Counted from the first letter of the stretch, positions 9,119 through 18,644 are shown. The stretch: 64,000 nucleotides of DNA from Gemmobacter sp. 24YEA27 (GCF_030052995.1 NZ_JASJPW010000001.1:1602001-1666000); one strand, 5' to 3'. The notes: generated by a model from the sequence alone, not told the origin. Numbers and translations: made by a program.

Positions 9119-10182
9119 ATGGCTATGCCGAAGCCCTCTTCTCCCCGCTAGCGCAGGACGAACTGGCCTGACTACAATGCGGCCCTCCGCCGCCGCGGCT
9201 CGCTCTCGATCTGGTTCGATCCGGCGATGGTCCGGAACGCTGCGAAGACTGGCAGGCGCGGTCCCCCTGAGACCTTCTCAGAGAGCGCGATCCAGATATG
9301 AGGAGGATCAGGAAACAGTCCGGGGGACTGTTTTCCCGACGATTGGCCTTACGCTGAAGGTGGTGTTCGGCCTGCCACTGCGGCAAACGGTGGGGCTGGT
9401 CGCCAGCCTGATCGGGATGGCGGGATTGGACTGGCCTGTTCCGGACTATTCCACGCTCTGCCGACGTCAGGCACGGATTGTGGAGCAGATCCCCTGCCGC
9501 CGCCCGGACGGTCCCGTGACCCTGTTGGTCGACATCGAGCCGGTGAAGCGCCACCGGTTCGAGCGAACCGGCGAGGGGCATCAGGTTCCGCGGCGTGAGG
9601 AGGAATCGTGGCTGCAGTGCAGCCGCGTAAGTCCGACGCAAGGAGTGGCAGGCGCGCAAACATGGCGTGTCGCGCCGCAGGCAGTGGCGCAAGCTCCATA
9701 TTGGCATGGAGGCGCAGAGCGGCGATGTCCGGGCCGTCGAATTTACGTCCGGTCGACAAGGCGACAGCCCGATGCTGCCAGATCTGCTGGCGCAGCTCCC
9801 CCAGGAGGAAGAGATCGGCTCGGTCACGGCCGACGGCGCCTGTGACACCAGGCGATGCCATGGCGCGATCGTCGAACGGGGAGCCGAAGCGCGCATCCCT
9901 GTCCGCTGCAACGGCCGCGCGTGGAAAGAGGATTGCCCTGCTGCCCGCGTCCGAAACGACATCCTGCACGAAACACGACGCCCCGGACGCGCCAAGTGGA
10001 AGCGATCAGCCGGCTGCCATGTCCGAAGTCGGGTCGAGGCGCGGATGAACTGCCTCAAGGCCTTTGGCCAGCGCATCGCCTCACGCGACCCAGATCGGCA
10101 AACCGCAGAGATCCAGATCCGCATTGTGTCGCAGGTTCTCTCGAACCAGTGGCGTTCACCTGCTCCGCATGAACAAATATAA
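9119..10182 (+). pseudogene. IS5-family transposase, inactivated
   Basis: The start MAMPKPSSPR is followed by an in-frame TAG (9149-9151) where homologues have Tyr, then RRTNWPDYNAALRRRGSLS and IQI in the same frame. A 46-base insertion at 9301-9346 then shifts the frame. The next frame reads KVVFGLPLRQTVGLVASLIG and DWPVPDYSTLCRRQ. A second disruption near 9545-9640 scrambles the 'LLVDSTGIK' region. A third frame carries the C-terminal catalytic part: HIGMEAQSGDVRAVE, GSVTADGACDTRRCH (second catalytic Asp region) and SRVEARMNCLKAFGQRI (catalytic Glu region). With a stop, an insertion and further damage, no active DDE transposase can be made. Confidence 0.85.
9301..9346. repeat. 46-bp insertion with a palindrome inside the transposase
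   Basis: Removing exactly these 46 bases restores the expected reading IQI-C-LTLKVVFGLP (TG at 9299-9300 joins C at 9347). The insert contains AAACAGTCC-ggg-GGACTGTTT, a perfect 9-bp hairpin. It resembles a small mobile palindromic element. I saw no second copy in the window. Confidence 0.5.
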
Positions 10183-10325
10183 TGCTCGCGGCACCGCCGG
10201 GATCATTGCCGTGGGCTGAACGTCACGCGGGAAAGGCAAAGATCCGCTTCCAGCCGATTAGCGCAACAACGCCGATCTGCCCCGCAGGACATCTTTCCTT
10301 TCCAAAGCAAGGATTGCACCATCAA

Positions 10326-10359
10326 AGCCCCGGATCAGACATCTGAACATTCCGGGGCT
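10326..10359. repeat. 8-bp inverted repeat upstream of ybeY
   Basis: AGCCCCGG (10326-10333) and CCGGGGCT (10352-10359) form a perfect stem with an 18-base loop, just right of the IS end and about 80 bases before ybeY. No T-run follows. It may be a leftover terminator or a leader structure. Confidence 0.3.
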
Positions 10360-10440
10360 GAGCGGCTTTTCCGCGCGGGGGACGGGCCCCTGTTTTTTCT
10401 TCCCTTGCCTTGCGCGAAGCAGCGGGATAGCGCGACTCTC

Positions 10441-10944
10441 ATGGACCCAATCTTTGATATTGTCTTTGAAGATACGCGCTGGCAGGCTTTTGGGCTGGAT
10501 GGCCTTGCCGAAACGGCTGCGGCCGCAGTCTTTGCGCAGCTGGGGCTTTCCCCGACCGGCTTCCTGATCTCGCTGCTCGGCTGCGATGACCAAAGGATCG
10601 CCGCGCTCAATACCGAATTTCGCGGCAAGCAGGTGCCGACCAATGTGCTGTCCTGGCCCTCGGAAGAGCGCGCGGCGGAGGAGGCCGGCGGTATGCCCGA
10701 CCTGCCGGAGCCGGGCGATGCCGAGGATCCCGAAGAGCTTGGTGATATCGCCATCGCTTACGAGACCTGCATGCGCGAGGCCACAGATCAGGGCAAGGAT
10801 CCGCGGGAACATGTGACCCATCTGATGGTTCACGGGATTTTGCATCTTCTCGGCTATGATCATATTGATGACGCAGATGCCGCTGTGATGGAAAATCTCG
10901 AGACGCGGATACTTGCGGGTCTGGGCATTCCTGACCCATATTGA
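10441..10944 (+). CDS. ybeY: endoribonuclease YbeY
   Basis: Zinc-dependent single-strand endoribonuclease needed for 16S rRNA 3'-end maturation and ribosome quality control. ATG 10441 gives 167 residues, the normal size. The zinc-binding signature HGILHLLGYDH is present near residue 120, preceded by the conserved NTEFRGKQVPTNVLSWP strand. It begins the ybeY-corC-lnt run; its usual partner phoH is on the opposite strand 5 kb away, with the IS element in the normal junction. Confidence 0.95.
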   Translation: MDPIFDIVFEDTRWQAFGLDGLAETAAAAVFAQLGLSPTGFLISLLGCDDQRIAALNTEFRGKQVPTNVLSWPSEERAAEEAGGMPDLPEPGDAEDPEELGDIAIAYETCMREATDQGKDPREHVTHLMVHGILHLLGYDHIDDADAAVMENLETRILAGLGIPDPY

Positions 10945-10983
10945 AACGCACCCACATAACGGGTGGCTCTGGACAAAGGGACA

Positions 10984-11910
10984 ATGGGCAGTAGCAGCGA
11001 CGGGCCGGTTACGGCGCAGGATGCGGCGGCATTAGCGGGAACAACGGTTCCGCAGGATAATGCGGGACAGGGGAACATACCGGCAGCACTGCCCGGTGGC
11101 GGGCAAAGTGGCCCCAGGGGCTTTTTCGGCCGCCTGATCTCGGCTTTCTCGGGCACAGATGCCGAGGGGGCCGCGCTGACCCAGGGCGAGCAGGCCTTTG
11201 CCCTGCTGGCCGAGGTCAGCGTCGATGACGTGGCCATTCCCAAGGCCGAGATCGTGGCGGTTGCGCTTGATACCGGGCTGGAGGATCTGGTCCATGTGTT
11301 CCGAAGCCACGGGTTTTCGCGCCTGCCGGTCTATGAGGAAAGCCTGGATCACCCGCTGGGGCTTGTGCTTCTGAAGGATGTGGCGCTGCGTTTCGGCTTC
11401 GGGGCATCTGAGGCTTTCACCCTGAAAGACCTGTTGCGGCCGATCCTCTTCGCTCCGCCCTCGATGCCCGCGGCGGTGCTTTTGCAGAAGATGCAAAAGG
11501 AACGCGCACATATGGCGCTGGTGATCGACGAATATGGCGGCGTCGATGGGCTGGCGACCTTTGAGGATCTGATCGAAGCCGTGATCGGCGAGGTCGAGGA
11601 TGAGCATGACGAGGTCGCCGGGCTTTTGTGGAAAGAGGAAAGCCCGGGGGTGATCCTCGCGCAATCCACGGCGGAGCTCGAAGATCTGGAGGCCGCTTAT
11701 GGCATCCGGCTGCGGGGCCTCGCGGAAGATGATGATATCGACACTCTGGGCGGACTTGTGTTCCTGCGCACCGGCCATGTGCCGGTGAGGGGCGAGATGG
11801 TGGTGCTGGAAAACGGCGCCACGATCGAAGTGGTCGATGCCGATGTGCGCCGGATCAAGCGGCTGCGGCTGCGGCTGCCGCAGGCGGCGGTCATCCCGGC
11901 GGGAAACTGA
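10984..11910 (+). CDS. corC: CorC/HlyC-type CBS-domain protein
   Basis: About 308 residues from ATG 10984; a GTG at 10963 would add seven. After a Gly/Gln-rich N-terminus, two CBS domains are visible: VDDVAIPKAEIVAV ... GFSRLPVYEESLDHPLGLVL, and LLRPILFAPPSMPAAVLLQKMQ ... ALVIDEYGGVDGLATFEDLIEAVIGEVEDE. The C-terminal CorC_HlyC domain (LGGLVFLRTGHVPVRGE) follows. The family is implicated in Mg2+/Co2+ homeostasis and is a conserved neighbour of ybeY and lnt. There is no membrane segment, as expected for the soluble CorC type. It ends 15 bases before lnt. Confidence 0.92.
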   Translation: MGSSSDGPVTAQDAAALAGTTVPQDNAGQGNIPAALPGGGQSGPRGFFGRLISAFSGTDAEGAALTQGEQAFALLAEVSVDDVAIPKAEIVAVALDTGLEDLVHVFRSHGFSRLPVYEESLDHPLGLVLLKDVALRFGFGASEAFTLKDLLRPILFAPPSMPAAVLLQKMQKERAHMALVIDEYGGVDGLATFEDLIEAVIGEVEDEHDEVAGLLWKEESPGVILAQSTAELEDLEAAYGIRLRGLAEDDDIDTLGGLVFLRTGHVPVRGEMVVLENGATIEVVDADVRRIKRLRLRLPQAAVIPAGN

Positions 11911-11925
11911 ACGGGGACAGGTCTC

Positions 11926-13448
11926 ATGCAGCCTCAGCGCAATCGCCTCTGGCATCAGAGGCTGCGTGATTTTGTCATCGGTGCCGTGGCGGCGCTGGGC
12001 CTTTCGCCTTTTGGCCTCTGGCCGGTGGCGCTGGTGGCGCTGGCGCTGATCCTCAGGCGGGTGGGCGCGGCAAAGACCGGGCGCGAGGCCTTCTGGCGCG
12101 GGCTCTTTGCCGGGGCCGGCTGGTTCGGGCTTTCGCTCAACTGGATCGTGCAGCCGTTTTTCGTTGATCCTTGGCGGCATGGCTGGATGGCGCCTTTCGC
12201 GCTTTTGCTGATCGCCTTCGGTCTGGGGCTGTTCTGGGGCCTCGCCGGGCTGATCGCGCGCCGGGCCGGCGGGGGGGCAATGGCCTTCGCGCTGGCGCTT
12301 TCGCTGACGGAACTGGCGCGCGGTTTCATCTTCACCGGCTTTCCCTGGTCCTTGCCGGGCCATATCTGGCTCGATACCGCGCTGGTGCAGATGGGCGCGC
12401 TTATGGGCGGCTATGGCATGACGGCGCTGACTCTGATCGCGTTGGCCGCACCATTCTCTTATGGCTGGCGGCGGGGAGGGGCGGTTTCCACTGCCATTCT
12501 CGCGCTCGGCGTTGGCTGGTCGGGCTACCGGCTTTCCCTGCCCGAACCCGCGCCGCGAGACACAGTGCTGCGCATCGTGCAGCCCAATATCGCGCAGAAC
12601 CTTAAATGGGATCCCGAAGAGGCGCGCAGCAATTTCACGCGGCTTTTGTCGATGACCGCCGGTGCCAGGGCGGATCTTGTGATCTGGCCCGAGACTTCGG
12701 TTCCCTATCTGGTGACCGAAGGCGATGGCGCCGCGCTGTCGATCGCGCAGGCCGGAGGCGAGGCGCTGGTCGTCGCCGGGTATCAGCGCGACGAAGGTGC
12801 GGCGGCCTGGAACACGCTGGGCGTTTTTGGCCCGGGCGGGCGCATCTCACAGACTTTTGACAAGATCCATCTGGTGCCGTTCGGGAATATATGCCGATGG
12901 GGGATCTGCTTTATGATCGTTTCGGCATCCGCGCTTTTGCAAGCCAGGCCGGGGCGGGCTATTCGGCGGGGCTCGCGCGCAATCTGCTGGATTTTGGCAC
13001 CACCGGGGGGCGAGCGCTGCCGCTGATCTGTTATGAGGCGATCTTTCCAGGCGATCTGGTCACGGATGAGCGCCCCGACTGGATCTTGCAGGCCACCAAT
13101 GACGCCTGGTTCGGCACCCTGACCGGGCCGTATCAGCATTTCGCCCAGACCCGGCTGCGCGCGATTGAACAGGGGCTGCCGCTGATCCGCGCCGCCAATA
13201 CCGGGATCTCGGCGGTGGTCGATGCGCGGGGCTTTGTCGCGACAGACCGCGATGGCCGGCCCGCGCGTCTTGGCCTCGGGCTGCAGGGCGTGATCGACGC
13301 GCAGCTTCCCGGCCCGATGGAGCCGCCGCCTTATGCGCGGATGCTGCGCAGTGCCGGCGAGGCGCCCTTGCTGGTTTTCCTGCTATTTGGCCTTACGGTT
13401 CGGGCTCTGTCGGCCCGCCGCCGGGCCGCCGGCCGACCTGGCGCTTGA
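11926..13448 (+). CDS. lnt: apolipoprotein N-acyltransferase, one-base frameshift
   Basis: Inner-membrane enzyme adding the third acyl chain to lipoproteins. The N-terminal half has about six hydrophobic helices ([37 protein letters not shown] and others). The nitrilase domain shows the catalytic triad: Glu in [10 protein letters not shown], Lys in [10 protein letters not shown], Cys in [11 protein letters not shown]. The two frames join as [18 protein letters not shown] if a G is added to the GGG at 12883-12885. The corrected protein is about 507 residues, normal for the family. Lnt is essential in most Gram-negatives, so the break is almost certainly a sequence error. Confidence 0.93.
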
Positions 13449-13485
13449 TTGTTGGCCCCGTGGGCGCTAAGCGCAATGACACACC

Positions 13486-13530
13486 GTCACAACGGCTTCC
13501 TGGCGTGACGCGGTCCTTTCCAACGGAGCA
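13486..13530 (+). promoter_or_regulatory. SAM/SAH-type riboswitch upstream of metK
   Basis: The segment begins GTCACAACGGCTTCCTGGCG, continues TGAC..., and ends GGAGCA. This matches the conserved core of the SAM/SAH riboswitch described from metK leaders in Rhodobacterales: stem P1 GTCAC/GTGAC, the AACGGCTTCC core, and a 3' GGAGCA that pairs in the pseudoknot and is also the Shine-Dalgarno sequence. The metK ATG follows at 13539. Ligand binding would therefore hide the ribosome site and turn off S-adenosylmethionine synthesis. Recognised by eye, not by a covariance search. Confidence 0.85.
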
Positions 13531-13538
13531 CTTCCCCA

Positions 13539-14705
13539 ATGAGCCGCAAGAACTATGTCTTCACCTCCGAATCCGTGTCGGAGGGGCATCCCGATAAGGT
13601 TTGCGATCGCGTCTCCGACGCCGTGCTGGACGCATTCCTGACCGAGGAAGCCAATGCCCGCGTCGCCTGTGAGACCTTCGCCACGACGAATTGCGTGGTC
13701 GTGGGCGGCGAGGTCGGCCTGAGCGACAAGGCCGCGCTGACCTCTATGCTGGAGCGCGTCGAGACCATCGTGCGCGACTGTGTGAAAGATATCGGCTACG
13801 AGCAGGACGAGTTCCACTGGAACACGCTCAAAGTCACCAATCTGCTGCATCCGCAATCCGCCCATATCGCGCAGGGCGTTGATAAGGACGGGGCAGGCGA
13901 TCAGGGCATCATGTTCGGCTATGCCTGCCGCGAAACGCCCGAGCTGATGCCGGCGCCGATCCAGTATTCTCATGCGATCCTGCGCCGCCTGGCCGAAGTG
14001 CGCAAATCCGGCGCCGAACCGACGCTGCGGCCGGACGCGAAATCGCAGCTCTCGCTGCGCTACGAGGACGGGCTGCCCGTCGAGGCGACCTCGATCGTGC
14101 TCTCGACCCAGCATTCCGATATCGCGCAAAGCTCGGATGATATTCGCGCCATCGTGGAGCCCTATATCCGCGACGTGCTGCCTTCGGGCTGGATCACTGA
14201 AAAGACCGTCTGGCATGTCAACCCGACCGGGTCTTTCGTGATCGGCGGGCCGGATGGCGATGCGGGCCTCACGGGGCGCAAGATCATCGTTGACACCTAT
14301 GGCGGGGCTGCCCCGCATGGTGGCGGTGCGTTTTCGGGGAAAGATCCGACAAAGGTTGACCGTTCGGCCGCCTATGCCGCGCGTTACCTCGCGAAAAACA
14401 TCGTCGCCGCCGGCCTCGCGGATCGCTGCACGGTGCAGGTCTCCTATGCCATCGGCGTGGCCGAGCCGCAGTCGATCTATGTCGATACCCATGGCACCGG
14501 CACGGTCCCTGACAGCGTGATCGAGCTTGCAATCCCGAAAGTGCTGGATCTGACGCCGCGTGGCATCCGCACCCATCTGGGTCTGAACCGCCCGATCTAT
14601 GCCCGGACCTCGGCCTATGGCCATTTCGGCCGCGCGCCGGAAGCGGATGGCGGCTTTTCCTGGGAGCGTGACGATCTCGTCGCTGCCCTAAAAGCTGCGG
14701 TCTGA
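13539..14705 (+). CDS. metK: S-adenosylmethionine synthetase
   Basis: Makes SAM from methionine and ATP. A protein of 388 residues with the signature blocks [16 protein letters not shown] near the N-terminus, [13 protein letters not shown] in the middle, and [25 protein letters not shown], which carries the P-loop-like and active-site Lys/Asp residues. Translation is probably controlled by the riboswitch just upstream. An intrinsic terminator follows at 14729. Confidence 0.97.
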   Translation: MSRKNYVFTSESVSEGHPDKVCDRVSDAVLDAFLTEEANARVACETFATTNCVVVGGEVGLSDKAALTSMLERVETIVRDCVKDIGYEQDEFHWNTLKVTNLLHPQSAHIAQGVDKDGAGDQGIMFGYACRETPELMPAPIQYSHAILRRLAEVRKSGAEPTLRPDAKSQLSLRYEDGLPVEATSIVLSTQHSDIAQSSDDIRAIVEPYIRDVLPSGWITEKTVWHVNPTGSFVIGGPDGDAGLTGRKIIVDTYGGAAPHGGGAFSGKDPTKVDRSAAYAARYLAKNIVAAGLADRCTVQVSYAIGVAEPQSIYVDTHGTGTVPDSVIELAIPKVLDLTPRGIRTHLGLNRPIYARTSAYGHFGRAPEADGGFSWERDDLVAALKAAV

Positions 14706-14728
14706 GGCCGGTCAGCCTGCCAAATTCT

Positions 14729-14758
14729 AAAAAGGGCGCCCATAGCGGCGCCCTTTTT
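14729..14758 (+). terminator. intrinsic terminator after metK
   Basis: AAAAAGGGCGCC (14729-14740), loop 'catagc', GGCGCCCTTTTT (14747-14758): a perfect 12-bp stem ending in a T-run, 24 bases after the metK stop. Confidence 0.9.
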
Positions 14759-14844
14759 CATGCATCCCGCTGACCTGCGCTTGACCCGGTGCCGCGCGGC
14801 GCTTAGACGCGCGCCCTGACCGCACCCCGCCAGAGGCCCGCCCG

Positions 14845-15558
14845 ATGTCCGATCCCGTTGCCCCGGAACAGCACCCAGCCGAGCCCCGCCGCAATTTCTA
14901 CGGTCGCTCAAAAGGCAAGACCCTCAGGGCGAGCCAGAAGGACTATCTCGCCAATGATCTCGAGACGCTGCGGCTGAGGGGCGTCACCCGCGACGAAAAC
15001 CCGGGCCGTGCGCCGCTGGATCTGACGCAATTCGGTGGCCTTCCGCTCTGGCTGGAGGTCGGCTTTGGCGGCGGCGAACATCTGGTGCATATGGCGGCGC
15101 TGAACCCGCAAATCCACCTGATCGGCTGCGAGCCCTTTGTGAATGGGGTGGCGATGCTGATCGGCAAGATCCGCGCCGCCGGGGTGACGAATCTTTCGAT
15201 CCATCCGGGCGACGTGCGTGACCTTTTTGACGTGCTCCCGGATGGGGTGATCGGCAAGACCTTCCTCAATTACCCTGATCCCTGGCCGAAAGCCCGCCAC
15301 CACCGCCGCCGCTTTGTGACGCAGGGCTATCTGCGCGCGCTTCACCGTGTGATGGCGCCTGCGACAGAGTTTCGCATCGCGACCGATATCCCCGATTACG
15401 TCCGCCAGGCGCATGAGGAAGTGCCCGAAGCCGGGTTCCGGCTGGAGCATGAAGCCGGCGATGGCGGTGCCTGGGATGACTGGATCTCGACCCGTTACGA
15501 GCAAAAGGCCTTTCGTGAAGGCCGCTTCCCGCATTACCTGACCTTCCGTCGGGCGTAA
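14845..15558 (+). CDS. trmB: tRNA (guanine-N7)-methyltransferase
   Basis: SAM-dependent enzyme forming m7G46 in tRNA. A protein of 237 residues. The SAM motif is LEVGFGGGEHLVHMA, followed by IGCEPFVNGVAML. The TrmB signature NYPDPWPKARHHRRRFV is intact, and the C-terminus (STRYEQKAFREGR) is typical. It is the usual neighbour of metK in Rhodobacteraceae but has its own start after the metK terminator. Confidence 0.96.
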   Translation: MSDPVAPEQHPAEPRRNFYGRSKGKTLRASQKDYLANDLETLRLRGVTRDENPGRAPLDLTQFGGLPLWLEVGFGGGEHLVHMAALNPQIHLIGCEPFVNGVAMLIGKIRAAGVTNLSIHPGDVRDLFDVLPDGVIGKTFLNYPDPWPKARHHRRRFVTQGYLRALHRVMAPATEFRIATDIPDYVRQAHEEVPEAGFRLEHEAGDGGAWDDWISTRYEQKAFREGRFPHYLTFRRA

Positions 15559-15619
15559 GACCGCGGAACGCTCCGCCTGGAGTGGTCCGGCCAGACGGGG
15601 CAGGGAGTTCCTCCTGATC

Positions 15620-15641
15620 CAAATACTCCCGCCGGAGGCAT
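15620..15641. repeat. dispersed intergenic repeat, partial copy
   Basis: CAAATACTCCCGCCGGAGGCAT-type sequence, related in reverse complement to the left flank and arm of the 60 kb copy (CCTCCGGCGGGGATATTTA). It lies between trmB and aroA. Such repeats are common at gene ends in Rhodobacteraceae. Confidence 0.5.
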
Positions 15642-15734
15642 CTGCGCTTTCCGCTTCTCATGCCGCCGCGATGCTGGACCCCCTCTTCTGCTTGCGCTAT
15701 CAGGCAGGGGCATTTGCGGGGACGGGAGAGAAAT

Positions 15735-17081
15735 ATGTCTGGCCATGGTGACGCACAGGTGATGATTTCCGCCAAAAGCGGGCCGCTGAAAGGCGTGGCA
15801 TCGGTGCCTGGCGACAAGTCGATCTCGCATCGCTCGCTTATTTTCGGCGCCATGGCGGTCGGAGAGACGAAGATCACCGGTCTCCTCGAAGGCGAGGATG
15901 TGATCGACACCGCGAAAGCGATGCGCGCTTTCGGCGCGACCGTGACCCGCCATGGCGAGGGGATCTGGTCGGTGAACGGCGTTGGCGTCGGCGGCTTTCA
16001 GGAACCTGCCGATGTGATCGATTGCGGCAATTCCGGCACCGGCGTGCGGCTGATCATGGGGACCATGGCGACGACGCCGATCTCGGCCACCTTCACCGGG
16101 GATGCGAGCCTCAGGAAACGGCCGATGGGGCGGGTGACCGACCCGTTGTCGCTGTTTGGCACCGAAGCTTACGGGCGCAAGGGCGGCCGTCTGCCGATGA
16201 CCGTGGTTGGTGCCGCCGATCCGGCTCCGGTGCGCTATACGCTTCCGGTCGCCTCGGCCCAGGTGAAATCCGCCGTTCTGCTTGCGGGTCTGAACGCGCC
16301 GGGCGAAACCGTGGTGATCGAGCGCGAACCGACCCGCGATCATTCCGAGCGCATGCTGCTGGGATTCGGTGCCGATCTGACCGTCGAAGAAACCGCAGAA
16401 GGCCATGTCATCACGCTGAAAGGCCGCCCCGAACTGCGCCCGCAGAGTGTGGCCGTGCCGCGTGATCCGTCTTCGGCCGCGTTCCCGGTCTGTGCCGCGC
16501 TGATCACCGAGGGCTCGGATATCCGCGTGCCGGGCGTCAGCCAGAACCTCACCCGCAACGGGCTTTACCTGACCCTGGTCGAGATGGGCGCGCTGATCGA
16601 CTTTGAAAACCCGCGCGAAGAGGGCGGCGAGCCGGTGGCCGATCTGCGCGTCCGTTTCTCGCCCGACCTCAAAGGCATCGAAGTGCCGGAAGAGCGCGCG
16701 CCGTCGATGATCGACGAATATCCGATCCTCTCTGTCGTGGCCTCTTTCGCCGAGGGTGTCACCACCATGCGCGGCGTCAAAGAGCTGCGGGTCAAGGAAT
16801 CCGACCGGATCGACGCCATGGCGCGCGGCCTTGAGGCCTGCGGTGTGAAGATCGAGGAAGAGGAAGACGTGCTGATCGTCCATGGCATGGGCGCGGGCGG
16901 GATGCCGGGCGGCGCCACTTGCAAGACCCATCTTGATCACCGCATTGCCATGAGCTTCCTCGTCGCCGGCATGGCCGCGAAACGCGAGATCACGGTTGAT
17001 GACGGCTCGCCCATCGTGACCTCTTTCCCGGTCTTCGAGGCGCTGATGAACGGGCTCGGCGCGGCGATCCGGCGCGGCTGA
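15735..17081 (+). CDS. aroA: 3-phosphoshikimate 1-carboxyvinyltransferase (EPSP synthase)
   Basis: Sixth step of the shikimate pathway, joining shikimate-3-phosphate and phosphoenolpyruvate. ATG 15735 follows GGGAGAG and gives 448 residues. Key motifs: [32 protein letters not shown], and [11 protein letters not shown]. In place of the class I LPGNAGTAMRPL motif it has the GNSGTGVRL form, so it looks like a class II EPSP synthase, as is usual in alphaproteobacteria. A hairpin terminator follows. Confidence 0.96.
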   Translation: MSGHGDAQVMISAKSGPLKGVASVPGDKSISHRSLIFGAMAVGETKITGLLEGEDVIDTAKAMRAFGATVTRHGEGIWSVNGVGVGGFQEPADVIDCGNSGTGVRLIMGTMATTPISATFTGDASLRKRPMGRVTDPLSLFGTEAYGRKGGRLPMTVVGAADPAPVRYTLPVASAQVKSAVLLAGLNAPGETVVIEREPTRDHSERMLLGFGADLTVEETAEGHVITLKGRPELRPQSVAVPRDPSSAAFPVCAALITEGSDIRVPGVSQNLTRNGLYLTLVEMGALIDFENPREEGGEPVADLRVRFSPDLKGIEVPEERAPSMIDEYPILSVVASFAEGVTTMRGVKELRVKESDRIDAMARGLEACGVKIEEEEDVLIVHGMGAGGMPGGATCKTHLDHRIAMSFLVAGMAAKREITVDDGSPIVTSFPVFEALMNGLGAAIRRG

Positions 17082-17104
17082 TCTATTCCCGGGACCAAAC
17101 CGAA

Positions 17105-17134
17105 CCCGCCCCGGCTGTGCCATGGGCGGGTTTT
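17105..17134 (+). terminator. intrinsic terminator after aroA
   Basis: CCCGCCC (17105-17111) pairs with GGGCGGG (17124-17130) and is followed by TTTT, 24 bases past the aroA stop. Confidence 0.7.
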
Positions 17135-17217
17135 CCATATCCGGATCATGGCTTTACATCCCGACCCCACGCCGCCAGTTTACCCGCAGTTTTCACCTCT
17201 CTCCGGGGATCCGCGCC

Positions 17218-17811
17218 ATGCGCTTTGTCTGTTCCGCCGCCCTTCTTTCCGTGATCCTCTCTGCGGCCATTCCTGCGGTCTTTTCCGCGACCCCGGCTTT
17301 GGCCCAGGAAGAGGGGGAGGAGATGGAGCAGGTCACCGGCCAGCAGGTCGATGGCTGGATCAGACTGGAAAGCGACGGCGAAAGCCATGAATTCATGACG
17401 GTCAGCTTCCTGTTCGACACGGTCAGGGTCGGCACGGCTTCGGTCGCTGATGGGGCGCAGACGGGCAATGAATCGATTGTGGCCGTTTCGGGCGGGCAGG
17501 AACCGGATGGCGGCGGGCCATTCTTCCACCTCGCATTCGGCTGGCCGGGCGAGGGCGCCGAGCCGGTGCTGAAGCCCGAAATCACCTGGTATCCGGCCGG
17601 CCAGCAGCCACCCTTCTTTGCCAGTCTTTTGGCCAGCCCGCCGGAGGTCACGGTCACCCGCTACGCGTTTGACGGGCAGGCCGGGGCGATCAGCGGCAGC
17701 TTCAGCGGCAGGGTCTGTTCGGTCACAGACTGGGACCAGGAAGAACCGGATCCTGCACTTTGCCGCGATATCACCGGGGCGTTCGAGACAAAGCTCCACC
17801 CGGCTTTCTGA
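17218..17811 (+). CDS. exported hypothetical protein
   Basis: One hundred ninety-seven residues from ATG 17218. A clear Sec signal peptide (MRFVCSAALLSVILSAAIPA, then VFSATPALAQ) with an AxA-type cleavage site precedes an acidic mature domain. The mature part is beta-rich with repeated WxxP/GG turns (HLAFGWPGEGAEP, ITWYPAGQQPPFFAS) and two Cys near the end (GRVCSVTDW, ALCRDIT) that could form a periplasmic disulfide. I recognise no family. It converges on gcrA across a two-way terminator. Confidence 0.7.
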   Translation: MRFVCSAALLSVILSAAIPAVFSATPALAQEEGEEMEQVTGQQVDGWIRLESDGESHEFMTVSFLFDTVRVGTASVADGAQTGNESIVAVSGGQEPDGGGPFFHLAFGWPGEGAEPVLKPEITWYPAGQQPPFFASLLASPPEVTVTRYAFDGQAGAISGSFSGRVCSVTDWDQEEPDPALCRDITGAFETKLHPAF

Positions 17812-17884
17812 TTTTCCAGACCTTTGGTTTTCTGGCCTGCCTGGTCTCAGCAGGCCGGGACGTCTCAGCAACCGGGGCGACGCG

Positions 17885-17916
17885 AAAAGCCCGCAGGATT
17901 TCTCCTGCGGGCTTTT
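17885..17916. terminator. bidirectional terminator
   Basis: AAAAGCCCGCAGGA (17885-17898), loop of four, TCCTGCGGGCTTTT (17903-17916). The perfect 14-bp symmetric structure has A-run and T-run flanks and serves the exported protein gene (+) and gcrA (-). Confidence 0.9.
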
Positions 17917-17954
17917 GTCATTCCGGTGCCCGGGCGAAAAACGCCCGCAAGGCA

Positions 17955-18572
17955 TCAGCGACGGCGGTCGCGGCGGGCGCTCATCGGCTGGAAGGCGACG
18001 CCGACATGGGCCTCGCAATAGGGTTTGCCGGGCAGCGAAGGCAGGCCACAGAACCAGAAATCATCGGTTGCCGGGTCGCCGATCGGCCATTTGCAGGTGC
18101 GCTCGGTCAGTTCCATCAATGACAGCTTACGGGCACGCTTTTCGACCTCGCGCACCGAAGCCAGCGCCTCGGGGCTGATCTCGTTGAGCGAGGGCTGCGG
18201 CGGCAGCGGCTGACCTGCGGGCACGATGGCCTTGCGGAGTGGCAGGGGCGTGACATTCGACACCGGAGCCGCCGATGGCGCAGGTGCTGCGCGCGGTGCC
18301 GCCGGTGCGGGCTCTTCACGCGGCGGCGCCGGCTGAGCCGGGGCCGCCTCGGCGACGGGTTCCGGGCGTGGCGGCGGGGCCGCTGCTGCCGGAGCCGGCG
18401 CGGCCTCTTCGTCATCCTTGCCGCCTACGCGGTTAGAAAGGCCCAGCCGGTGGACCTTGCCGATGACTGCATTGCGGGTGACGCCGCCAAGTTCCTTGGC
18501 GATCTGGCTGGCCGACTGACCCTCGCCCCACATGCGCTTGAGGGTTTCAACCCGCTCGTCCGTCCAGGACAT
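17955..18572 (-). CDS. gcrA: GcrA cell-cycle regulator
   Basis: Alphaproteobacterial sigma70 cofactor that activates promoters carrying GANTC sites methylated by CcrM. The protein has 205 residues from ATG 18572. The N-terminal DNA-binding domain MSWTDERVETLKRMWGEG, then QSASQIAKELGG and TRNAVIGKVHRLGLSNR, is diagnostic. A long Pro/Ala linker follows, and the C-terminal RNA-polymerase-binding part has CKWPIGDP, FCGLP and YCEAHVGVAF. It ends at the two-way terminator. Confidence 0.95.
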   Translation of the reverse strand: MSWTDERVETLKRMWGEGQSASQIAKELGGVTRNAVIGKVHRLGLSNRVGGKDDEEAAPAPAAAAPPPRPEPVAEAAPAQPAPPREEPAPAAPRAAPAPSAAPVSNVTPLPLRKAIVPAGQPLPPQPSLNEISPEALASVREVEKRARKLSLMELTERTCKWPIGDPATDDFWFCGLPSLPGKPYCEAHVGVAFQPMSARRDRRR

Positions 18573-18644
18573 ATGCCTCTCCGCCTGTCTGATAACCGCT
18601 GCATAATAAGGGGAGGGGGCAGGGGGCCGCAAGGGGATAGCGAA

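Larger units (their letters stand above)
9061..10273 (+). mobile_element. IS5-family insertion sequence, degenerate
   Basis: The ends are near-perfect 20-bp inverted repeats: 9061-9080 (ggcgttgttgc..atcgg) and the complement of 10254-10273, matching at 18 of 20 positions. The 1213-bp element carries a broken IS5/IS903-type transposase in plus orientation. The flanks (9052-9060 gttctgggc; 10274-10282 gatctgccc) are not an exact target duplication, which fits an element whose two flanks have been recombined. It sits between the glycosyltransferase-like gene and ybeY, at the point where the conserved phoH-ybeY gene order is interrupted. Confidence 0.75.

Noticed and set aside
9052..10282. Target-site duplication around the IS
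   Set aside because: The 9-base flanks gttctgggc and gatctgccc match at only six positions; this is within chance and fits recombined flanks better.
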